From Gracilaria gracilis (Eukaryota > Rhodophyta > Florideophyceae > Gracilariales > Gracilariaceae), in the NCBI GenBank assembly GCA_030374805.1, contig JARGSG010000225.1, positions 1,048,564 to 1,112,563 of the forward strand: 64,000 nucleotides of DNA, given 5' to 3'. The notes beneath the pieces are model-generated. The model saw nothing but the letters and a program-made list of their open reading frames with translations. It had not been told where the DNA came from and did no database searches. Positions 1 through 10,871 of the stretch are shown in pieces. Both the position numbers and the translations under genes were made by a program. Position 1 is the first letter of the stretch. Every line of letters starts with the position of its first letter.

Positions 1-2
1 TG

Positions 3-3000
3 CAGTACAAGAAGGGAATCCTGAACACTCAGGCTGATGCACTTTCCCGCTTGCCGACCGTGGCCGAAGTTGAGCCAGTCGATGATCTGGAAGTACCCTG
101 TTTCCTCATGGAGGACGACGAAGACGAAGATTCGGAAGGTTGGGACGTCTATGACGCTATCTTAGCCGTTTCAGATAAGGAGCCAGTGCCAGGCTCATTC
201 GTGCCGCTAACACCAGAAGGATTAATCCGGGAACAGTATACGGACCCTTTCTGCATTAGGGGTTCGTGCCCATCTGAACGGTGGAGCTCAACTGCCCTCT
301 GTTATGAACGACCAAGTATTCTTGGTTCCAACGGTTACTGTCCGGCCACATATTGTGGTACCTCACGCGCTTCAATCTCTAGTCTTGCATCTGTCGCATT
401 ACGCGAAGTTGTCGGCCCACCCTGGTGGAAGGAAGTTGTACTGCACCCTCAGAAAGGACTTCTATTGGCCAGCTATGGCATTACATATGTATGTCACTGC
501 TCGTGGATGTTCCGGTTGTGCAAAGAACCGCGTCAAACTGCGAAAGTACTCCAAACAGTTGGTATTCTTCCCCGCAAGGGCCTCACTTGAGTTCGTGGCG
601 ATTGACATACTCGGTGAGTTTATCCGGACACGCCCAGTTAATCGGTTTCTACTTGTCATAAACGAACGCTTTTATAAGCCCGTGCGGACAGTTCCTCTAG
701 CGAAGATCACTGCCAGTGCGATCGCGCAATCGTTCGAAACCCACTGGGTGTTTGTCTACGTATCGCCGATTGATTTACTATCGGATAATGGGTCGCAATT
801 CGCTGCGACGTTCTTCCTGGACATGTGTCGAGTACTGGACATCAAGAACTAATTTACTACGACTTACCATCTGCAAAATAACGGCCAGGTGGAGCGCTTC
901 AATCGCACTATGCTGAATGCGCTCAGAACTTTCGTCGCTGACCACCCGTCGGGATGGGATTTCTACACCGATGCGGTGACTTATGCCTACAATACGCAAG
1001 TAGATCGCACTACCCAGATCTCTCCTTTCGAACTGGTCATATCGCGTGTTCCACCATCGGTGGCTGTTGAGCCCCAACCTACGTTGGATAAATTCCCTTC
1101 ACTCCGTCTACACAGGGACGTCTGGAAACAATGGCTGAAACAAATGATTCCCGTAGTTGGGCAGCAAATCGCTAAGGCGCAAGCCACCTACGAGCGGAGT
1201 TTTGACGCACGTGTGCGAAGGAAGGCCCCACACATCAGGGAAGGTGGCTATGTCCCTCTCCGGAAAGAATACTACAATCCGGAAAAAGGGAAACGCCAAA
1301 AGCTTTCTCCGATCGCGTACGGTCCCTACAGGGTCACCTCTGTCACCAATACTACGGTTGTCCTTAACATCAAGGGTGAGCAAGAACGCTTCTGGCGTGA
1401 TCGCCTTATGCCGGCACCATCGTCGGAACCTCCCGTACACAAAGCTCATCAGGGACCAACAACGTCGGATACTACCCCGCCCAGTCTGTCAATTGTACCA
1501 CAAGCCGTGCGCGGTTTGGCCGACCTTCCTACGGAATCGGAACTTAGCCCCAAAGTTGGTCCAGACGCGTATGTGCACACACGCGTCGTGCCCACTACTG
1601 GGATTATCGCTCCAGGCCCCGCCGCTCTCGCTGAGGAGGGGGAGGGAGACGCTCATTATATTTACGCTGATTCTCCGCTGTCTACGCCGTTGCAAACGGA
1701 TAGTCCACCCGCGCGGGACACCGCCGGGGACGGAGTGAATGAAGCCTTGCCGTCGCGGACAGGAAGCGCATGGACGTGTGACAGTAAGCTCCCCACTGAC
1801 AGCCCAATGTCAGGGGATGCAGAGTTATCGTCTTTGTCGTCGCAACTGCAAGCAGACTGCCTACGTAGAGAGGTTATGCCCGGACGCGATGCGCATCCGA
1901 AAACACCGGGCCACGACGTGGAAGGTATCCCTGGCACAGTACCGTCGCCGACGGAGGAGGCGCGGGCCTGCAACAACAGCGGCGCTATTCAAAGCCTGAC
2001 GTGCGGGAACACACACGGAGAAGCACCTCCACTGCGGAATGGAGACAAGACGAATGTTGCCCCGTTAGCTGAGAAGACCGATCACTCGGAAGAGACGTTA
2101 GTTGTGAGAGACCAGGGTTTGACGGCAGACCCATGTTTGGGAGGGCCAATCTACTTAGTCGATGACGGCGCCGGAACGGCAGATCACACGGCCATATCAT
2201 TACAGGTGAACACCCCTCTAGGTGGACAAAAGCCAAGTAAGTTGGACGCGCGCACTACGCGACAGGCGCCACGCACAGTGGGTGAACCACCTCCCATGAA
2301 GGGTGACAATGCACATGACAGTGCATGCCGTGGGCACAAGTGTGCCACGGAGGGTGCCACGAAAAGTGGCGCGCCGTCAAAAAAGGGTAGTCCCGTAATT
2401 GCGACGGCTCACCACGGCACCACGACGGTTGGAGCAACACGGACCGCCATGGGCGGCGAACCGTCGTCAACGCACGTGACGAAACACCGCTCGCTAGCCC
2501 CTCGCACGGAGGTTTGTTCCCCGTCGATTGGGACGATCTCGCCGGAACACCGGAAGCTCGCAGTCCGTCCAGACGGGCCCCCGCAGCAGCTCCACAAGCA
2601 AGTGGCTTCAGACCCCCCACCGGAGAGTGTACCGCTCCGAGGAGCTCCCTGGGGAGCACGACCGAGATCTGGTGTGCAAGATGCATTGCCGCTGAAACGG
2701 AAATCGAGGTTCACGGCCCGCATAAACCACGAAAGTGGAAGAGCAATCTGCCCCTCAACTGAGGACCGTTCGACCGCCAGGGATGAGGGCTCACTGGTCA
2801 AGCTCCCAGAGCGGAGTGTCTACGAACGCGAGTTCGTAGTAGACCGTATAGTGAAGCACGGCCAACACTTTACTGGAGAGCTGGTAGAACAAGTCCGTTG
2901 GTACGGCTACCCCCCTTCGGAGGACACACCCGAACCTATCGAGCACCTGCCTCGCTCGGAGGTACTTGAATACCACCGGAGGCCAGCACACCGACACCGG

Positions 3001-3183
3001 ACACGCTCGACAAAGCCCAAGTGGGTTGGCGCCCACAGTAGCTACGCCGCTCACGCGGAACACTTGCCACTTCGGCGGACAAGCCACTATACAGTGGAAC
3101 GGAAGAAAGAGACGAAGAAGAAGCCTAAGAAGAGAAAGTCTAAGAACTGGAATTTGCCGCTTCAAGCGGAATACCTCCCTTAG
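3..3183 (+). pseudogene. Chromovirus pol: RNase H end, integrase, linker, chromodomain
   Basis: Encodes the end of the retrotransposon polyprotein. Frame 3 begins with a typical RNase H ending (KG..N.QADALSR, about 15-57). After a frameshift near 290-304 the integrase follows: an H-H-C-C zinc-binding region (AHPGG, then C..C near 515-525), the core with LLSDNGSQF near 774-800, then GQVERFNRT at 880-906, and a GPY motif near 1321-1330. An in-frame TAA at 850-852 interrupts the integrase between the catalytic region and GQVERFNRT, but the frame then runs open to the TAG at 3181-3183. About 460 codons rich in Pro, Ser, Thr, Gly and charged residues separate the GPY module from the chromodomain. 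The C-terminus is strongly basic (KKKPKKRK). Integrase would insert the cDNA and the chromodomain would steer it to marked chromatin. Confidence 0.85.
2818..2985 (+). other. Chromodomain at the end of the integrase
   Basis: The segment reads like a chromodomain: an EFVVDRIVKH strand, then VRWYGYPPSEDT, then a C-terminal helix ending VLEYHRR. In cellular chromodomains three aromatic residues form a methyl-lysine cage. Here the first position is F or Y-like, the central W is present (RWYGY), and the usual T-W-E-P is T-P-E-P, so the last cage aromatic is missing. The second family copy (27870-28040) has T-D-E-L at the same place, so the loss looks like a family trait rather than a local mutation. 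Such a domain may bind something other than methylated histone tails; that is inference. Confidence 0.75.
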
Positions 3184-3314
3184 AAAAGGAGCAGCCACCG
3201 CTCGCGGGGTGCTGCCCCCTCAGGAGGGGAATTGAAGAGAATTTGCTAAAAGCCGGTAGAAACCGGAAACATTTAATGATAGGGCCAAAATATATTGGTA
3301 TCTACGGAGTTCGA

Positions 3315-5083
3315 TCACACGCCAGACGGTCCGGAACCGGACCCACGATCTTGGGCGAACCACTGAGCCGCAAGGCCTTGGAGCTGCACCAAGTTGGTCA
3401 TGCTACGAAGGAAATTGCGGATGAAGATCGCCTGGGGGTCGGTACTTGAACCGGCCCTGCCCGCAGAAGCAGAGACCTGCCACGCGCCAACTGCGTTGTG
3501 CGTATCCTGCACTACCACAAAACCGGATCCGCCGCCATCTCCGGTTACGTCGATCACGTCGATGTGCTGGTCCGCTCCTTGGTCCATAGGGCTTCCTGCC
3601 TCATCAAGGCTCTCGTCCTCCTCATCTTCGACGAAGACGAACCCGCGAAGATGGCCCCTTGGGATACTGCGCTCGACCTGACGCCGCTCTCGCGCCTCGG
3701 CGGCTGTGACTATCTCCCATTCCCATGGGTCGAAGTATACAAAGTCGCCAGCGCTGAAATTGCGTCCAAGAGACCGGTCTGTAACCCGACGGATACCCTC
3801 GGAGACCTGACTGGCAGGCACGGGGTCCCAGTAGACACCCTCTTGACCTCCAACAAGGACACCATTTCCCGCACGTTGCGGACGGATCCGAGCACATCAG
3901 TGAGGTCCAAATTCCGCATGGACCGGCAAATCATCTCCGGCACAAACCAAAGCCGATAGTGGTCATACGCCTCCCAGAGGAGGAACGCCACGACACGGAC
4001 AGTTTACTCGGTGGCAAGGATGCTCCAAAGGGCACGCGGGGGATTCTTCATGTAGTACGACCCGACGTATGTCAGGCATGGGGGAAGTTCCACATGGCAC
4101 CCTCGAGGGACCTCGACCGCAGGCCAGAACGATGGCAGCGGAAGTTATCGCCCTTGACGGGAACGCGCCGCGAATCGCTCAACCTCCGAGCATTGGTACG
4201 GCACCAAAATCCCGAAGCGGGATCGCCACTTTCTCTCGTGACGGAGCCCTTCGAAGAACTCGCGCCGCGACGACTTGCACAGGTACCGGAACTCGGCCCG
4301 AAGAATCGGACGAGCCCACAGGATGAGATCCTAGTGGGGCTGCACGACATCGGCATAGCCGTCAATCTCGTCAAAGGCAACAGCCAGTCGATCTCCGTAC
4401 TCAACCTCGCCGAACGTATTGTAGTAGGCCACGTCGAACCCGTAATGGGACGGAACCGGATGCTCGTTTGGAGCCCGGAAATGTAGCGCATACCCAATGC
4501 GGGCAATCTCCCGGCGAGCGAACGCCTGGCTCTCGCTTCTCGTATACCAGAGACAATCTGGATGGTTCGTGATACGGGCAAGCCAGTCCCATGAGCGGAC
4601 GACGCTAACGGGAAGCCCTCCGAGGAGACAACCGTCAACGGCGTAGGAGTTGATCAACGCTTCATTCCAAACGGATTCGGCATTGAACCACGGGGCTTGT
4701 GCGAACAGGCCGCTATGGCGGTGAGGGTCACGTACGCGGAGACTCCCAAGACTGGGCCATCCTCCCGTATTTGTCGGCACGCTGGCATTGAACCAATCTC
4801 ACACCGGAGCTGGATCAGGAGTCGCTGCCGTCGCAACGGACACCACGCCAGAAGCGGAAGCACCCGACGATTGGGGCAAGGGCACCAACCGGAACCGCGG
4901 TCCGGCAGCTGTCATTCGCGCAGTCCCACCCGAGGGAGCACCGTGGTTACCGGGGGTGTTGTTGTTGGTAGGTATCGCTGTGTCGATGAGAGTCGAAGGT
5001 GCCAAGTATGGTACGAGTGCCAAGTTATTGGAGTCCGAGTTGTCGCCAGGCTTATCGCTGGAGTCCGGATTACATAGGCCCAT
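3315..5083 (-). pseudogene. Decayed ORF on the opposite strand, chromovirus 3' region
   Basis: Between the end of pol and the 3' LTR the minus strand carries a chain of long reading frames. Residues run from a Ser/Thr/Ala/Gly-rich N-terminus (5083-4799), across an in-frame TGA, into a Trp/Tyr-rich globular-looking block (4780-4331), across a TAG, then through frameshifted pieces to an acidic then Gly/Ser-rich C-terminus (3821-3315). The first two blocks share one frame and together look like one former protein of about 500-580 residues. I do not recognise the family. It is convergent with pol, so it would need its own promoter, possibly in the 3' LTR or just inside it. An alternative is a separate gene or element fragment caught between pol and the LTR. 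Confidence 0.5.
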
Positions 5084-5137
5084 GATGTGAAGTGATAAGC
5101 CGAACGAGTCGGAAGTTTAAGCCTGAGAAGGGAGACA

Positions 5138-5658
5138 TGTAGAGCAATTGCCCTTGGCAGGGACTGAGGGGGATGCCACTCATATATCCGTTGTTATTTT
5201 CGACTGAACTTCCTACTATTATGAAGTCCATTTGCCTATTTGGCCCGGATTAGGGATCCGCCTATGAAGGGTAGGATTGGCGCGACACGTGTGTGCCCGC
5301 GCCCGATTACCGGATGCGCCGTTGCAAGTGTGCCACGGAGGTACACGTGGGTAGTATTGGCCGGCGTGCCGGGTACTTAGATATTTTAGTGATATTTGTC
5401 AGCCGTATATAAGCGGCGGCACTTGCCGCCACTGTACGGGAAGTAAACCTCAACGAGGCCTTGGCTCTAGCTTGAGTTCCGCTTGCGTACGGTCTTCTGC
5501 CCCATTCCCGGGGAACACCGCCGCTCATCCGGACAAGTTATCCACCTCCGTCACTGAGAAGCACCGATCCGTCGTTACGGCCTTTTATTTATCATTCTTT
5601 CTTACATTGTTTCTGTTTTCCCGTCTTACGGCTTCGTTACATTTCGCCCTGTTGTACA
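5138..5658 (+). repeat. 3' LTR of chromovirus copy 1
   Basis: Starts TGTAGAGCAA directly after a purine tract (GAGAAGGGAGACA), which is what a polypurine tract/LTR junction looks like. A TATATAAG box lies at 5406-5413, followed by a pyrimidine-rich stretch, as expected of the LTR promoter (U3/R border). The other family copy has the same junction at 29487 (AAGAAGGGGGATA then TGTAGAGCAA). The right end is placed at TGTACA (5653-5658) only because LTRs usually end in CA. Confidence 0.65.
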
Positions 5659-5704
5659 GGTTTGCCCTTTTTGTCTCGGGATTATTCCCCGCTCCCACGA
5701 GTCT

Positions 5705-5999
5705 CCTTATGAACATCGAAATTGTAACAAACATTTCGTAAATGTGGGCGAAATTAGTAAACAATTCTGCAAAATCATTCAAAACTGGGTGGAAAATGTT
5801 GTAGGCGTTAGAATATGACTGTCACTCAGAACCTTAATGCCCCCATTTTGCCCTTATTCTGGACAAGTTTCAGCCATATAATTTTGCCCATGGCTGACGT
5901 CTTTTTTCCTGAAAAGCACTTCCAGCAAGTTTTGAACCTCAATGTACTGCTATGGTCCAACTTTGGGCCATGCATGGGACAATTTCGAGGTTCATAGGG
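5705..5999 (+). repeat. MITE, copy 1 (about 295 bp)
   Basis: A short non-coding element with terminal inverted repeats: the left end contains TATGAACATCGAAATTGT and the right end, reverse complemented, contains TATGAACCTCGAAATTGT. A second copy lies in opposite orientation at 37072-37367, where it interrupts a copia relic. The internal sequences of the two copies align over nearly their whole length (shared stretches include AACATTTCGTAAATGTGG and the AACCTTAATG / TTGCCCTTATT region). No coding capacity. The superfamily is not identified because the target duplication is unclear. Confidence 0.75.
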
Positions 6000-7183
6000 G
6001 TCTGTGCTCTGCAGTGCGGCTCGTTTTGCTACCTTCTATCTCGCCCCTTTTCCTACAGGATACGCCACACCCAGTGGATTCCATCCTTTTGTCACCCCGA
6101 TTGCCACCCTCAACCTCCGTCTGTAAGTCAGGAAGATGCCGCGCGGAGTTACGCCCGGCACGTGTCGGCCTCAACGGAGGGTTCTGCCACTGCTCTGCCC
6201 CAATAGGAAGCAAGGCTGAACACCTTGTGTGCGTAGCCGCTGGGGCGGTTTGTGTTCTTTCTTTCCGTTCCCGGCTTGCCCCACACAAACATAGCAAATC
6301 ATATCGATTAGCAGCTACTTCGATCTTGTACCGGATTTCTCCAGCAACGTCCACTCCGGCGGAAAATGCTGGTCGCACGGTGCGACTCGCACCGCTTTTC
6401 CACGCCCCTTGTCTTCTTCTTCCCACTTCCGCCCTGGCTTCCGTCATTTGATTCGAGTTGTGGACGCCATGGACAGCCTATTGGTGTTCTCCGAATTTCT
6501 GTATTGTTTGAATCACCTGAATCATGATTGATGGAAGTTCCAACATGGAACTTCAATCGCTCCATCAAGGAGCTTACAGAAGAAGTCTGGACGGCACCGA
6601 GGCACAGTTCTTGCTGGTCTTACAGTCCCGACAGCTTGTCAAAAATGTGGACCCCGAGGTCTGAGTGAGGCCGGCTCGAGAGGTACATTTACCGTTAAAG
6701 GACCCAAAATCTGGAACATTTTGTGAAAGTGAAGTAGTCGGTATACGTAAAAGAGAGCTTGGAACGACTAAAATTTTGCCTTTGACGAAGCTAAAGTTTC
6801 ATTCTGCAGAGGCCCGGGGTACAAATGTTTACAAAATTGAAACATCAAGCACACCCCTCAAAGGATACTACAGTGCGCGAAACGGCTATAAGACACCCCA
6901 GGTTTCAGCCTGCACATGCGCGGATAATGCAGCTTACAATTAGTGCTTTACATAGACTATCTGTTACAAAAACGCGAATAAAAAGAGCCTTGCTTCTTTC
7001 TTCAAAGAGTCGCCATTCTCGCCCTAGAATAAAACAGTTAATACTCGCCGCGAAGTGGTTATACGACAGGTACACCTTAAGTAGGTAGCACAGCTAGTAA
7101 AACCAATCTCAATCCACTCAAAACCAGTACACAGTCCCATAACAGTCTTTTAGTTTACAACATCCTTTTTACTCAGACCACGC
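6000..7183. other. No recognisable gene
   Basis: Several open frames of 60-170 codons exist on both strands, but none shows a domain, a motif or a paralogue elsewhere in the window. The part near 6000-6450 is richer in G+C than the part near 6700-7180. Nothing can be assigned. Confidence 0.6.
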
Positions 7184-8120
7184 ATGCCTAAAGGCCAGTT
7201 CCTAACCGACAAGAAAAAAACCAAATAGAGGCCTTTAAAGCAAGTGGCCGCTCCATAGCAGCAATCTCGAGACACATTGGACTCAGTAGGAATGTCATAT
7301 CTTGCTATTTGAAGGACTCTGCCGAATATAGGAACAAGAAAACGCCTGCAAGAAAAACAAAGCTGTCGGTCCCCGCCCGTCGTCTGTTAGTCAACGAGGC
7401 AGCAAAAGGTCACCAATCCGCATCGCAGCTTAAAATAGCTCTTCAGTTGCCGATATCAAAGAGGCGTGTGCCGCAAATTTTATTGCAGACGTCGCACCTA
7501 AATTACAAGAATATCAAACAGGCTCCACCACTCCAGTATCACCACAAACTCTACCCCGTAGATTGGGTAAGACGTAGGCACGCATGGGCACCTGCAGATT
7601 GGAGACGGGTTGTGTTTTATGATGAGAAGAAGTTTACCTTGAATGGTCCGGACGGCTTTGCCTACTATTAGCACGATATGCGTAAGGAAGAGAGGGTAAC
7701 GTCTAAATGACAAAAAGGGGGAGGTGGGTACAGGGTTTGGGGATGTTTTTCAGAAACATGTGTGGGTACATTGGCAGTTTTACGTGGTTATCAGGATTCT
7801 GAGAAGAATCTCAAGACACTAGAAAACTACTTACTGCCGTATGTGGCAAGGACTTTCGTAGCAGCTTGGGGTTTTCAGCAAGATAATGCTGCAATTTATA
7901 CTTCTGAGTTTACTAGAGGCTGTTTTACGTCGAGTAATATCGAGTTTATGGATTGAACTGCCCGTAGCCCGGATTTGAACCCAATTGAAAACCTTTGGCG
8001 TTTGTTGGCGAGGCGTTGGTGTCGGTGGAAGAGCCGGTGGACTCTGTTATGTCAGGGTGGAACAAGGTGGACCGTAACCCGTGTTACAACCTTGTCCAAA
8101 GTATGACAAGGCATTCTGCG
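7184..8120 (+). pseudogene. Tc1/mariner transposase relic
   Basis: Would encode a DDE transposase that cuts and pastes its own element. The N-terminus has a helix-turn-helix (SIAAISRHIGLSRNVISCYL, about 7250-7311). The catalytic domain shows VVFYDEKKF with the first Asp (about 7609-7635), FQQDNAAIYTS with the second Asp (about 7876-7908) and SPDLNPIENLW with the final Glu (about 7966-8000). It is broken: a frameshift near 7227, an in-frame TAG at about 7669 where the family normally has Trp (YYWHD), a TGA at about 7708 where a basic residue is expected, and a TGA at about 7954 where Trp is expected. These look like G-to-A or C-to-T changes. Length matches the usual ~340 residues. Terminal inverted repeats were not found with confidence. 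Confidence 0.85.
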
Positions 8121-8199
8121 TCTGTCTTAGAAAGACATGGAGTGAAAACTGAATACTACTGTCCCACAGTCATTGCAGTGGTACCAATATTTAGAGTAT

Positions 8200-9090
8200 A
8201 GATCGGAATAAAACGTAGGACACAGTTCTCATCAATAAAATGCCAACGAGTCCACAGGATGGGAGTCTCAAGCGCTGCATTCCATCCGTCCATAGTTTTT
8301 GAACCGGTTTGGGAGTTTGATATGGCCGAACTTCATGTTCGACAAACAAGACATAATGTATCGAAAATACACTTCTCGCCAGGATGTTTGCTCGATGCAT
8401 GGACTTGTCTGCCAAAAATGTCAACCATTCTTTTAACGAAAAGAGGGGAGATTCGGGCACATCTTGTTTCTTCAAAACAGGCAAACAGAACCATCACAGC
8501 CGCATGAACAGTTCTTTAGGGCGCAGACTTTTCATCGGTAGCACTGAAAGGCAATTGATTAGTAGTAGGCGTTCATTGACGTTCAAATTTAAAGAAGCGC
8601 TCTATGGAGGATCCTTTTTTGTTGCGCAAGATCTTTTGACGCTCATGCAAATCTCTACTGTGAATTATGTTTTCTGATGCATTTGAAGCATCAAGACGTA
8701 ATAAATCCGAGTGTAGGGTTTTGTGCTTGACTCTGAAGTGATGTATCACATTTGAGGTTGAAAAGTTCTTGCTTAGTTTTTTGGTAAATAAACAAACATT
8801 GCAGAGAAACTGTGGTCGTGATTTTCCAGTTTCAGTGTCAATATCAGGAGCAATGGTCTCTATAGAGAGGTTTTAGTTCTAGGACATCTACCATTTTTGG
8901 ATAGGTAACGTCATTTTCGTGCCTGCGATTGCTGGTGAACCAATTGTTTCGAAGTGATATCAGCCTCAGACCGTGCTGTGAAGCCGTCAGGGAGGGGCAG
9001 CGGTTTGATTGTTCATTTCATTTCACTCTCGGTCAGAGAAAGAATGGTCACACCAAGGTCCTCTGAAAGGGACTTCAAAGTAGTTGTGGC
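8200..9090. other. No recognisable gene
   Basis: Short open frames only, with no motif I recognise. Possibly the outer part of the Tc1/mariner element at its left end. Confidence 0.5.
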
Positions 9091-9105
9091 TGAACTCAAA
9101 ACTCC

Positions 9106-9369
9106 TTGGTACCCTTCGTCGGAGGCAGTTATTCTCACCGTGAAACAAAGATATTGCTACAAGAAATTGGAAAGTTTGGAAGCGGTAACTGGAGAAAAAT
9201 AAAAGAACATTACTTCTGCGCAAGTGGCATTAATACGACCAACATAAGGTTAAAAGATAAGTATCGTTCCCTTAACGGAAAGGCTAATATCAGAAAGAGG
9301 CGTCCTAAGTCTACCGCTTCGAAAGTCAACCGCCCTCTGTTTAGATGTGAATATTCAGAAAGTTCGTGA
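9106..9369 (+). pseudogene. Telobox-type Myb/SANT domain fragment
   Basis: An 87-codon frame contains one Myb repeat: an acidic/hydrophobic first helix (HRETKILLQEIGKF), then GSGNWRKIKEHY, a gap, then IRLKDKYRSL. The LKDK.R segment is the hallmark 'telobox' of Myb proteins that bind telomeric repeats (TRF/TRFL family, canonical VDLKDKWRN). The first conserved Trp is replaced by Tyr (SYSHRE). The frame is short and has no convincing upstream exon, so it is probably a relic or one exon of a spliced gene. Some DNA transposons also carry Myb-like partner proteins, so a transposon origin is possible. Confidence 0.5.
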
Positions 9370-10474
9370 CATGGTATTTTGAACATTATGCATGGAGCTC
9401 TTCGTCTTATCGGATAGGAATCCTTAAGTACTGTGCGTTACCAATGATTCTGGAGCCGATCGTTTGGAAAAGCAACTCGTTCTACGTTTTGAACCACTTC
9501 GGAAACTGGAGTGGTTCGAATGGAGAGCAGCTGCTCTCTTTCACCATAATTCATTGCACGAGTGAAAACCCCATCCCTTCATCTCAAACTGCGCTCCTGA
9601 TAGTGAAAAGAGACCGGTCTATATTTAATGCCCAATGCATTGTATCCCGTAGAAATGACTTGCCGGGACTTCAGACAGGGTGTACATCGTCAGGTTTTAA
9701 GATGAATTCTGAGGTATACGGACTAAGCACATGTCTCCGATGTAATCTGAAATCACTTAAGCTAATGAGACATTTCGAAGATGGGGGTAACAAGAATTTT
9801 AGAAAAAAAGCGCAAGTCTATTCAATGCATCATGGATATTGATTCCCAGCCTGAATTTATATGGACGGAACTCATCCAGTGCAATAGAATACATCATTGC
9901 GGAGTTGGTTTTATCTGATCTTCTCATAAAGCAAGTTGATGGTGGTTCTCCTATACAATGTATGGGAACAGATGAACCATGCTTTGAAAAATGTACACTG
10001 CCCTTTTCGCCATCGTTGCTGCTGTTCTCGTGGCTTTTATGGTCTTCGTCGGCGTCGAGAGCAATGAAATTGTTGTTTGGTGGGACAAAAGCATGCGGCC
10101 GCTTAGATTGCGTTTGAAACCTACAAAGCGTATTCGACGCGACTCGAGGTCGTTGGAAAAGTGGATGGCATCCGTCAGTGTGGGAGAAGCATGCGATGGC
10201 TCACATCTCACTTCGCAGGCGGCGACAGTGCGGCGGTGAGATATGGAGCACCTGCAGGTACTGTAAGGCAGCGTTAGACTGATGTTCCAGCGGCAAAGTT
10301 TATATTGAAGCTTCCTGGGGCGAGGAAAAGTTTTGATTGAAGCAATCTCTATCCCTTCGTCACTGTCATCACGAGTGAACGCGTTACATGACTAGTGCCG
10401 AGGTCACTGACGAGCCGTGCCGTAAATCAATAGACTTCGCCGCGATGATCGATGATGCAGGACGCCCCAAGCGC
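9370..10474. other. No recognisable gene
   Basis: Frames at 9366-9842 (+) and 9991-10239 (+) are open but show no family signature. The segment ends at the left TCACA target duplication (10475-10479) of the gypsy element that follows. Confidence 0.5.
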
Positions 10475-10479
10475 TCACA
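10475..10479. other. Left target-site duplication TCACA
   Basis: TCACA directly abuts the LTR at 10480 and is repeated exactly at 20622-20626 on the other side of the second LTR. A 5-bp duplication is usual for Ty3/gypsy integrases. Confidence 0.85.
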
Positions 10480-10871
10480 TAAAATCATCCGTGCGCAGTA
10501 GGCGTGTAAGTAAATTACTGTTGTATCGTGTATATTTGTAAAATATGTTGAATAAAGGAATTTATGCTACGACTCTGGTCTGAGCGCGCTCGCGCTGGAC
10601 GGACGACTGCTGAATGGCTCGAGCTTTTGTAGACTGAGTAAGTGCGAGGAGAGTTGCCTGGACTTCTGTTCGCAGAATTCCGAAACGGTTTATATAGCCT
10701 ATCAGATAGATAATAGTACTACTAAAAACAACACCACCGAAAATGGCTCTTTCGTCATTTTATTTAGCTAGAAAGCACTGATAACCCAGTAACCGTAATA
10801 GCTGAGCATATACGCTTAGAAGGGGTAAAAGCGATGCTTTTAAGCCTCTTCCTAAAGCCCCCTTTGTTACA
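10480..10871 (-). repeat. 3' LTR of the nested gypsy element
   Basis: About 390 bp, closely matching 20233-20621 throughout (shared blocks include TGAGCGCGCTCGCGCTGGA and GCACTGATAACCCAGT). On the minus strand it begins TGTAACA and ends ATTTTA, against ATTACA in the other LTR. A TTGTAAAATATGTTGAATAAA stretch near 10535-10557 lies at its left part. A long T-rich stretch (10920-11045) lies just inside it, giving an A-rich tract on the element's coding strand. Confidence 0.88.

Larger units (their letters stand above)
1..5658 (+). mobile_element. Ty3/gypsy chromovirus copy 1, 3' half
   Basis: This is the 3' part of a long terminal repeat retrotransposon; its 5' LTR, gag, protease and most of reverse transcriptase lie left of the window. 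In order it holds the end of RNase H, a zinc-binding and core integrase, a low-complexity linker, a chromodomain, an ORF on the opposite strand, a purine-rich tract just before 5138, and an LTR starting TGTAGAGC. A second copy of the family lies near 26.2-29.5 kb and has the same order of parts and the same tract/LTR junction. The polyprotein has a frameshift near 290-304 and an in-frame TAA at 850-852, so this copy is dead. The LTR end at 5658 is an estimate from a TGTACA end; no target duplication can be checked because the left end is missing. Confidence 0.85.

Noticed and set aside
1157-2801. Many overlapping ORFs in other frames of the chromovirus linker
   Set aside because: G+C-rich low-complexity coding DNA gives open shadows; only the frame joining integrase to chromodomain is supported.
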